Shown here: positions 5,446 to 10,355 of the stretch, piece by piece
How positions within the stretch are numbered: position 1 is the stretch's first letter
Layout: each line of letters opens with the position of its first letter
Source: Thermococcus sp.
Lineage (GTDB): Archaea > Methanobacteriota_B > Thermococci > Thermococcales > Thermococcaceae
Assembly: GCF_027066465.1 (NCBI RefSeq)
Contig: NZ_JAMONU010000109.1
Location: 1-10,355, forward strand
DNA length: 10,355 nucleotides
Direction: 5' to 3'
Notes under the pieces: model-generated
The model's database searches: none
The model's input: only the letters and a program-made list of their open reading frames with translations
Told to the model about the DNA's origin: nothing
Position numbers and translations under genes: made by a program

Positions 5446-6642
5446 ATGAGCGTTGAGGATATAAACGTTGGACATCCAGAGGGTTACGATGACTACATTA
5501 TGTATCTGAAGAGGAGAATCAGACAGCTTGAACTCCAGGTTAGAACCCTTGAGGCTGATAAAGAGCGGCTGGAAAGGGAGCTTTCAAGGCTCAGAATGGA
5601 GATGTCAAGGCTGAGGCAACCACCTGCCTTTGCGGGGACGGTTATAGAGGTTCTTGACGAAGAGAGGGCCATAGTTCAGAACTACAACGGACCGCGCTTC
5701 GTCGTCAGAATAGCCCCGTGGATAGAGAGGGACAAGCTCAAGCCCGGCTCAAGGGTCGCTTTGGACCAGAGGACTATGGCGATAGTCGAGCTACTCCCGA
5801 CCGAGAAGGACCCGAGCGTCCTCGGCTTTGAGGTCATAGAGAGGCCCAGGGTCACCTACAAGGACATCGGCGGTCTTGATAAGCAGTTGCAGGAGCTCCG
5901 CGAGGCCATAGAGCTTCCGCTTAAGCATCCAGAGCTCTTTGAAAAGGTTGGAATCGAGCCCCCGAAGGGAGTCCTGCTCTACGGGCCACCTGGCTGTGGA
6001 AAGACCCTCATGGCGAAGGCCCTCGCGAGAGAGGTCAACGCAACCTTCATCCGCGTCGTTGGAAGCGAACTGGTTAGGAAGTTCATCGGAGAGGGTGCCC
6101 GCTTGGTCCATGAACTTTTCGAGCTCGCCAAGGAGAAGGCCCCAACGATAATCTTCATCGATGAGATTGACGCGATTGGAGCCAAGAGAATGGACGAGAC
6201 GACCGGTGGTGAGAGGGAAGTCAATAGAACCCTGATGCAGCTCCTAGCAGAGATGGACGGCTTCGACCCGCGCGGGAACGTTAAGGTCATAGCGGCAACC
6301 AACAGGCCCGACATCCTCGACCCGGCTTTGCTGAGGCCGGGAAGGTTCGACAGGCTGATTGAAGTCCCGCTCCCGGACTTCCGCGGAAGGCTTGAGATAC
6401 TCAAGGTCCACACGAGGAAGATGAATCTGAAGGACGTTGACCTGCGCATCATAGCGGAACTCACCGAGGGCGCGAGCGGAGCGGATTTGAAGGCCATAGC
6501 GACCGAGGCTGGAATGTTCGCCATCAGGGACAGGAGGGAGTACGTCACGCAGGACGACTTCCTCAGGGCCGTGGAGAAGGTTTTGGGGGCCGAAAAGAGG
6601 CTCGCCCAGGCTATAGCGATGCACGAGGTCATGTACGGCTGA
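5446..6642 (+). CDS. pan: Proteasome-activating nucleotidase (AAA+ unfoldase of the archaeal 20S proteasome)
   Basis: A 398-residue full-length PAN, orthologous to eukaryotic Rpt1-6. In order: an N-terminal coiled coil (about 15-57, with Leu heptads in LELQVRTLEADKERLERELSRL), an OB-fold domain (about 62-120), and an AAA+ module. Within the module are Walker A GPPGCGKT (180-187), the pore loop KFIGEGA (212-218), Walker B IIFIDEID (235-242), sensor 1 and second region of homology (TNRPDILDPALLRPGRFDR, 285-303, with arginine fingers), and a helical lid ending in GASGADL. The C-terminus is MYG, the HbYX motif that docks into the 20S alpha ring and opens its gate. The protein forms a cytosolic hexamer that unfolds substrates with ATP. 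ATG 5446 has GAGGTGA 7 nt upstream. No proteasome subunit gene is adjacent. Confidence 0.97.
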   Translation: MSVEDINVGHPEGYDDYIMYLKRRIRQLELQVRTLEADKERLERELSRLRMEMSRLRQPPAFAGTVIEVLDEERAIVQNYNGPRFVVRIAPWIERDKLKPGSRVALDQRTMAIVELLPTEKDPSVLGFEVIERPRVTYKDIGGLDKQLQELREAIELPLKHPELFEKVGIEPPKGVLLYGPPGCGKTLMAKALAREVNATFIRVVGSELVRKFIGEGARLVHELFELAKEKAPTIIFIDEIDAIGAKRMDETTGGEREVNRTLMQLLAEMDGFDPRGNVKVIAATNRPDILDPALLRPGRFDRLIEVPLPDFRGRLEILKVHTRKMNLKDVDLRIIAELTEGASGADLKAIATEAGMFAIRDRREYVTQDDFLRAVEKVLGAEKRLAQAIAMHEVMYG

Positions 6643-6812
6643 CCTTTTCTGCCCTCTTCATCCCCTTTATTACCCCCACGCCGGGGCGTAGAGAACCGCT
6701 ACGGCGAAGAAGGCTTCTCGGTAGCCGAATTGAGCGCTTAAAAGTCTGTTGGACAAAGGTGGCCGGACTAACTTTATAAAAACCGGGAGGTAGTAACGCT
6801 TGGAGGGGGGAG
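6643..6812. other. 170-bp intergenic region with an imperfect hairpin and two TATA-like boxes
   Basis: Just after the PAN stop the DNA is pyrimidine-rich (CCTTTTCTGCCCTC, later CCCCTTTATTACCCCC), which may aid termination. An imperfect inverted repeat at 6698-6725 pairs GCTAC with GTAGC and GAAG with CTTC around a short loop. A TATA-like GCTTAAAAGTC follows at 6736-6746, ahead of the stronger rio2 box. No open reading frame or recognisable ncRNA class (no C/D box motifs) was found. Confidence 0.4.
6772..6784 (+). promoter_or_regulatory. TATA promoter of the rio2 operon
   Basis: CTTTATAAAAACC is a strong archaeal TATA box preceded by the A-rich CGGACTAA. Initiation near 6800 gives a short leader carrying the purine-rich ribosome site GGAGGGGGG (6802-6810), directly before ATG 6813. 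The GCCGGAC block just upstream (6762-6768) also occurs upstream of the promoter at 208-220. Confidence 0.6.
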
Positions 6813-7745
6813 ATGGTCAGCAAACTTCTAGCCCTCGAAGCTTATCCAAACCTCCGCGATTTGGACTTCAGAATCCTCAGGGGAGTTGAACTCAACATGA
6901 GGCACCACAAGTGGGTGCCCTTAGAGGAGGTAGCGCGCTTTGCCGGGGTGGACGTTGAGACCGCATCGTTTCGGCTCGGCAGGCTCGACGACATGTCCCT
7001 CGTCAGGCGGAGGAGCGACATAGGCTACATAGGCTATCAGCTCACGATACACGGCTACGACGTTTTGGCCATAAGGGCCCTCGCGAGGAAAGGCGTTGTA
7101 GAGGCGATAAGCACGACGCAGATTGGAGTCGGAAAGGACGCGGACGTTTACGTTGGGGTAACCCCGACCGGTGAGAAAGTTGCCGTTAAGTTCAACCGGG
7201 TTGGGGGCAGGACAGCCTCAAGGAGAGCTGGCTACCACTCCCACGTCTTCGCCGATAAACACCACACGAGCTGGCTCTACGTTTCAAGGCTCATCGCGAA
7301 GAAGGAATACGACGCTCTGGTCCTGCTCAGCCCGATTGCAAGGGTTCCGAAGCCGGTAGCCTGGAACAGGCATGTTCTCGTCATGGAGTTCGTTGAGGGG
7401 ACCGAGCTGGCGGAGCTGAGGGATGATGAGCTGACGAGGGAAGAAGCCAGGGAAGTCCTCGACAGAATCCTCGAGGAGTACCTCAAGATAGTGCGCTTTG
7501 GTATAGTTCACTCGGATTTAAGTGAGTTCAACGTCGTTTTAACGGACGATGATATCCTGATAATAGACTGGGCCCAGCACCTCACCACAGCTCACCCGGA
7601 GAGCTACGAGCTGTTGAAGAGGGACCTAACTGTCATCCTTAACGCCTTTAGGAGAAGGTGGCGGGTTGAAAGGAGGTTTGATGAGGTGTGGCCCTCCTTT
7701 GAAAAGGCCTGGCGTGAAAGCAGGGGTGAGAGAGATGGTGATTAA
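6813..7745 (+). CDS. rio2: RIO2-type atypical serine/threonine protein kinase/ATPase
   Basis: A 310-residue RIO2 protein. Residues 1-90 form the RIO2-specific winged-helix domain (RILRGVELNMRHHKWVPLEEVA through LTIHGYDVLAIRAL). The RIO kinase core follows: nucleotide loop IGVGKDADVYVG (104-115), ATP-contacting Lys126 in VAVKF, the RIO flexible loop (about 131-150), hinge MEFVEGTEL (191-199), catalytic loop VHSDLSEFN (232-240, Asp235 and Asn240), and metal-binding IIDWAQ (250-255, Asp252). RIO2 acts in late maturation of the small ribosomal subunit in archaea and eukaryotes, probably as an ATPase. The start is supported by GGAGGGGGG immediately upstream and by the natural N-terminus of the winged helix. 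The last 11 nt overlap the TPR-like gene, implying translational coupling. Confidence 0.95.
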   Translation: MVSKLLALEAYPNLRDLDFRILRGVELNMRHHKWVPLEEVARFAGVDVETASFRLGRLDDMSLVRRRSDIGYIGYQLTIHGYDVLAIRALARKGVVEAISTTQIGVGKDADVYVGVTPTGEKVAVKFNRVGGRTASRRAGYHSHVFADKHHTSWLYVSRLIAKKEYDALVLLSPIARVPKPVAWNRHVLVMEFVEGTELAELRDDELTREEAREVLDRILEEYLKIVRFGIVHSDLSEFNVVLTDDDILIIDWAQHLTTAHPESYELLKRDLTVILNAFRRRWRVERRFDEVWPSFEKAWRESRGERDGD

Positions 7746-8226
7746 ATACGAGCCGCTTAACAGGAGGGAGAGGATAGTCAGGCTCTTCAGGGAAGCCCTC
7801 GAGGCCGAGAACAGGAAGGACCTCGAAACCGCGAAGAGTAAGCTGGACGAAATACTGCACGAGAGCCTTAACACTGAGCCGGAGTTCTACTTCGAGGCCT
7901 GCTTCCGGCTGGCGGAGATATTCCTGCAGGAGGACAACTATCGGGGAGCCGTGAAGTGCGCCTTTAGGGCGATTCTGAGGGCACCGAGTGAGGACCACTA
8001 CAGGCTCGGCGTGAAGAGGCTCGGGGACATACTCGCGATAATCAAGAGGGAGGGGAAGCTGGGTGAACTTGCCGAGAACATGGAGGCCACGCTAAAGCTG
8101 GTTGAAGAGGACGAAGAACTCCGCCGCTTCGCCGAGGCCCTGGTAAAGCTTGCACAGGGAAAAAAGGTCAGGGAGAAGTTTACACTGCCCGAGTTCAACG
8201 AGGTCTTCGAGAGCCTAATTGAGTAA
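7735..8226 (+). CDS. TPR-like helical-repeat protein of unknown function
   Basis: A 163-residue, almost entirely helical, highly charged protein. Residues about 10-90 read as two or three tetratricopeptide-like helix pairs, for example ALEAENRKDLETAKSKLDEI, and FRLAEIFLQEDNYRGAVKCA, whose A-G spacing is TPR-like, followed by RAILRAPSEDHYRLGVKRLG. A further helical stretch runs to residue 145 and the tail is LPEFNEVFESLIE. There is no signal peptide, membrane segment or catalytic motif. Open frame continues upstream to 7666, but that part runs through rio2 in another frame. ATG 7735 is chosen because GGTGAG lies 4 nt upstream. It overlaps rio2 by 11 nt, so it may assist that kinase or ribosome assembly; this is inference. 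The 3' end overlaps the opposing radical SAM gene by 32 nt. Confidence 0.75.
   Translation: MVIKYEPLNRRERIVRLFREALEAENRKDLETAKSKLDEILHESLNTEPEFYFEACFRLAEIFLQEDNYRGAVKCAFRAILRAPSEDHYRLGVKRLGDILAIIKREGKLGELAENMEATLKLVEEDEELRRFAEALVKLAQGKKVREKFTLPEFNEVFESLIE
8160..8165 (-). terminator. Oligo-T terminator of the radical SAM operon
   Basis: Read leftwards, GACCTTTTTTCCC has six T about 30 nt beyond the TGA stop at 8195. It lies within the opposing TPR-like gene, so the leftward transcript would be antisense to that gene's end. Confidence 0.4.
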
Positions 8227-9133
8227 CCACCCTCTCAACGAAATCTTTTTCCGGCAGAAGGGGGAAGTTGTAGGGCTCTTTCTTTGGCCTCTCGTTGTAG
8301 TAGGGCCTGTTGCAGGCTGGACAGCCGTGCGTTGCGAAAACCGATGGCGGAACCTCGATGCCAGCTAAATCGAAGCCCTTTATGGAGTCCCCTTCGAAGA
8401 TTATCCTGTTGCCCAGGCCCTTTTCGACGAGCCACCTCGCCAGCTGGATTTTACGGTAGCGCTCGATGCTCGGCGGTTCAAGGTTCTCAAGCCCCGTTCC
8501 CCTCAGGGGGGTGAAGGCGAAGAGTGAAACATCGGCCCCAATCGCGTAGGCCCTCTCGAAGACCTTCACAAGCTCCCTGTCGGTTTCGCCGAGGCCGACT
8601 ATGACGTGGATTAAAGCTTTTCCCTGGCCGAGAACGTCAACTACCCTCCCTGCAAAGCTCCACATCTTGTCCCACTCAAAGTCGGGTTTTATCTCGCTAA
8701 AGAGTCTCTCGCTCGCAACGTCGAGGCCCACTCCGACGTAGTCAACGCCGAGCCCCTTAAATTCCTCAAGCGTTTCCCTCGAAACGGGCGTTATCGAGAC
8801 CGAGACCGGCAAGCCGAGGGGCTTGAACGCCCTCAGAAGTGCCAGAACGTCGTCGAGCATTCCGGGGTAGTCTATCGTCTGGAGGCATATCCTTCCGAAA
8901 CGGCCGTTGGGAAGGGCTTTGATGACTTTTTTGAGCTCGAAGGCCGGCCAGGTGACGCGGGAGAGCCTGTCGAGGTTTGTCCTGCTGGAGCGCGCCTGGG
9001 CGCAGAATGCGCAGTCGTTGGCGCACTTGCCGGGCCAGTAAGTCATCAGATACGCGGTCGTTGGCTTGGCAAGGAGCTTCGCCCTGATTAGGCCCATCGC
9101 TATCGCCGTTCCGTAGGAGACCCTAACGAGCAT
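8195..9133 (-). CDS. Biotin-synthase-like radical SAM protein, candidate archaeal lipoyl synthase subunit LipS2
   Basis: A 312-residue radical SAM enzyme. The motif CANDCAFC (Cys37, Cys41, Cys44) holds the [4Fe-4S] cluster that cleaves S-adenosylmethionine. A TIM-barrel core follows, including ICLQTIDYPG, VSVSITPVS and HVIVGLGETDRE. Near the C-terminus HGCPACNRPYYNE (269-281) adds a CPAC pair suited to an auxiliary iron-sulfur cluster. Biotin-synthase-like proteins of this kind in Thermococcus kodakarensis (LipS1/LipS2; recalled as TK2109/TK2248) together insert sulfur into octanoyl groups to make lipoate. Position a few genes from PAN (recalled as TK2252) matches TK2248, so LipS2 is the favoured identity. 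ATG 9133 overlaps the MFS gene by 11 nt and is preceded by GGGGGAAGG. LipS1 or another radical SAM activity remains possible. Confidence 0.8.
   Translation of the reverse strand: MLVRVSYGTAIAMGLIRAKLLAKPTTAYLMTYWPGKCANDCAFCAQARSSRTNLDRLSRVTWPAFELKKVIKALPNGRFGRICLQTIDYPGMLDDVLALLRAFKPLGLPVSVSITPVSRETLEEFKGLGVDYVGVGLDVASERLFSEIKPDFEWDKMWSFAGRVVDVLGQGKALIHVIVGLGETDRELVKVFERAYAIGADVSLFAFTPLRGTGLENLEPPSIERYRKIQLARWLVEKGLGNRIIFEGDSIKGFDLAGIEVPPSVFATHGCPACNRPYYNERPKKEPYNFPLLPEKDFVERVVTQLGSRRPR
8246..8250 (+). terminator. Oligo-T terminator of the rio2-TPR operon
   Basis: CTTTTTCC provides a run of five T about 20 nt past the TAA stop, a plausible archaeal U-tract terminator lying inside the opposing radical SAM gene. 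Confidence 0.35.
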
Positions 9134-10283
9134 TGACCTTCCCCCAGATGACGGGCGCGTAGAGGGTTATAAAACCGACCCCCAGGATGAGCGGGAGGAG
9201 CGGAAAGACGCCGGCGTAACCATAGAGCTGGGCGGCGTAGCCGAGGCTGACCTGACCGGCGAGCGTTCCGAGGTCGAAGAACATCGTGTAGATTCCAGAA
9301 CCCATCGTTCTTATTCTCCCCGGAAGGTCGCCGAGGGCCATCAGCTGCATGGCCGGAACCGCCAGTCCAAAGCCTGCTCCTATTAGGGCGGCGCTGACAT
9401 AGGAGCGGGGCGGGAGGGTGTAGAGGTTGAGCAGAACGTAGCCGGCGAGCATAAGGGTTAGGCCCAGGGTTGTTATCGGGACGGGACCGCGCCTGTCGGC
9501 GCTTTTACCGCCAATAACGCGCGTCATGAAGGAGAATATTCCGATGACCATCATGTAGTAGCCGAAGAGGCTCTGGGGCAGGGAGAGGGACTTGTAAAGG
9601 GCAGGCAGATACGTTGTAACACCCGCGTAGCTCATCGAGAACATGAAAAGCGTCAGCGATGCTGAAACGAAAGTTATCCTGAGCAGTTCGCGGTAGCTGG
9701 CCTTTTCGTGCTCCCTCGGCCTGACGACTTCACCCGCCTCGCGCCACGCGATGAGCGCGAAGAGTGCTCCGACCCCGGAGAAGATTGCCGTTAGAGCGAA
9801 GGCTCCGGCGAAGCCTATTACATCGGAGGCGTAGCCGCCTATGGCCGGCCCGATTATGTTGCCGAGGGAGAACATCATGCCACGCCAGCCGAGGGTCTCA
9901 CCAACCCTACCTGCTGGAGCCAAATCAACGGCCGTTGAGAGGCTTGAGGGGAAGAAGAGGCCCATCGAGAAGCCGTGAATGGCCCTTGCAAAGGCGAAGA
10001 GGTAAACGTTGGCACTTATTGCCGAGACCACGTAGAGGACTCCAGCAATTAAGCCGAGCAGGTTCCCGCCGACGAGGGCGTGAAAGCGATAACCTCTGTC
10101 GCCGACTGCACCTCCTATGGGCTTGGAGACGAGGGAGAGGAAAGAGGTAACGCCTGCAACGAGGCCGACGAGAAAGGGCTCGGCGTGGAGGCTGACGAGG
10201 AACGGGGAAACTACTGGTGTTACGACGCTTATTCCGAGGAAGAAAAAGAAGGTCGAGATGTTGAGGAGCCAGACGTTCCTCAT
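9123..10283 (-). CDS. Major facilitator superfamily (DHA1-like) transporter
   Basis: A 386-residue membrane transporter with about 12 hydrophobic helices in two halves, separated by a charged central loop near residues 180-200 (REAGEVVRPREHEKASYRE). MFS motif A occurs in both halves: GGAVGDRGYR (57-66) and GGKSADRRG (258-266). A motif C-like GNIIGPAIGG (141-150) is typical of drug/proton antiporters. Residues in helix 1, such as STFFFFLGISVVTPVVSP, fit the DHA1 layout. The substrate cannot be inferred. ATG 10283 is chosen, with GTGGTC just upstream; GTG 10292 would overlap the previous stop by one base (TAGTG) and add three residues. It sits between an unidentified gene and the radical SAM gene in one leftward operon, overlapping the latter by 11 nt, which could hint at transport of a related metabolite. 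Confidence 0.88.
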   Translation of the reverse strand: MRNVWLLNISTFFFFLGISVVTPVVSPFLVSLHAEPFLVGLVAGVTSFLSLVSKPIGGAVGDRGYRFHALVGGNLLGLIAGVLYVVSAISANVYLFAFARAIHGFSMGLFFPSSLSTAVDLAPAGRVGETLGWRGMMFSLGNIIGPAIGGYASDVIGFAGAFALTAIFSGVGALFALIAWREAGEVVRPREHEKASYRELLRITFVSASLTLFMFSMSYAGVTTYLPALYKSLSLPQSLFGYYMMVIGIFSFMTRVIGGKSADRRGPVPITTLGLTLMLAGYVLLNLYTLPPRSYVSAALIGAGFGLAVPAMQLMALGDLPGRIRTMGSGIYTMFFDLGTLAGQVSLGYAAQLYGYAGVFPLLPLILGVGFITLYAPVIWGKVNAR

Positions 10284-10291
10284 CGAGACCA

Positions 10292-10355
10292 CTAAACACC
10301 AGCCTCCGGTTTCTCCATGCCGTCCCTCATGAAGGCGTAGCTCATGTGCTTGGTG
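10292..10355 (-). CDS. C-terminal end of an unidentified protein (partial, runs off the right edge)
   Basis: An open frame enters from the right edge on the minus strand. It gives 20 residues, TKHMSYAFMRDGMEKPEAGV, before TAG at 10294-10292. Only the end is present, so the protein cannot be identified. Its stop touches the possible GTG start of the MFS gene (TAGTG) and lies 8 nt before ATG 10283, which supports a shared transcript. The frame is short and is called a gene mainly because of this tight junction, so the evidence is moderate. Confidence 0.55.
   Translation of the reverse strand, partial: TKHMSYAFMRDGMEKPEAGV

Noticed and set aside
5979..6632. Long open frame (217 codons) on the strand opposite PAN
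   Set aside because: Its translation is a Ser/Leu/Ala-rich, low-complexity product with no motif. It mirrors the codon pattern of PAN, whose domains are complete and unmistakable.
7420..7440. C/D-box-like sequence (ATGATGA followed by CTGA) inside rio2
   Set aside because: C and D boxes are adjacent rather than flanking a guide, and no C'/D' pair follows. It is ordinary coding sequence.
7666..7734. Upstream extension of the TPR-like gene to an ATG at 7666
   Set aside because: The added 23 residues (MKGGLMRCGPPLKRPG and on) read through the rio2 coding sequence and do not fit the helical protein. ATG 7735 has a proper ribosome site.
9764..10150. Arginine-rich rightward open frame inside the MFS gene
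   Set aside because: The extreme Arg content (runs of RR and RLR) is the usual reverse-complement artefact of an Ala/Gly/Leu-rich membrane protein gene.

Overview
The window looks like chromosomal DNA of a hyperthermophilic euryarchaeon of the order Thermococcales, most likely a Thermococcus. The evidence is a proteasome-activating nucleotidase (PAN), a RIO2 kinase, an AglH-type glycosylphosphotransferase and a Cas6 resembling the Pyrococcus protein. Promoters are archaeal BRE/TATA boxes, ribosome sites are GGTGAT-like, genes are tightly packed, and AGG/AGA/ATA codons are common. From memory, PAN and one of the two archaeal lipoyl-synthase proteins lie about four loci apart in T. kodakarensis (TK2252 and TK2248). 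PAN and a radical SAM gene show the same spacing here.

Layout. (1) At 87-164 a tRNA-Arg(CCG) with encoded CCA is read leftwards. It diverges from a rightward three-gene operon (255-1941): a BlaI/MecI-type repressor, a membrane M48 zinc metalloprotease and a dCMP deaminase. The first two resemble a minimal archaeal BlaI/BlaR1-like repressor-protease pair. (2) Converging on it is a leftward pair (3630-1934): a fused HAD phosphatase-GT2 glycosyltransferase, then a DUF2304-like membrane protein. (3) Divergent from that pair, across 54 bp, is an AglH/MraY-like polyprenyl-phosphate sugar-phosphate transferase (3685-4572). Regions 2 and 3 together suggest lipid-linked glycan or glycolipid synthesis. 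(4) A solitary cas6 (5278-4532) converges on aglH. It has no array or other cas gene nearby, its catalytic triad appears not to be conserved, and a perfect 15-bp palindrome lies in its promoter. (5) PAN (5446-6642) diverges from cas6. (6) RIO2 kinase and an overlapping TPR-like gene (6813-8226) form a rightward operon. (7) A leftward operon enters from the right edge: the last 20 codons of an unidentified gene, an MFS transporter and a biotin-synthase-like radical SAM protein (candidate LipS2 lipoyl synthase).

All three convergent gene pairs overlap at their 3' ends, by 8, 41 and 32 nt, so their transcripts must be complementary there. No gap between genes exceeds 300 bases. No CRISPR array, insertion sequence, phage gene or broken gene was seen. 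The least conventional items are the orphan, apparently non-catalytic Cas6 and its palindrome, the BlaI-M48 pair, and the HAD-GT2 fusion.
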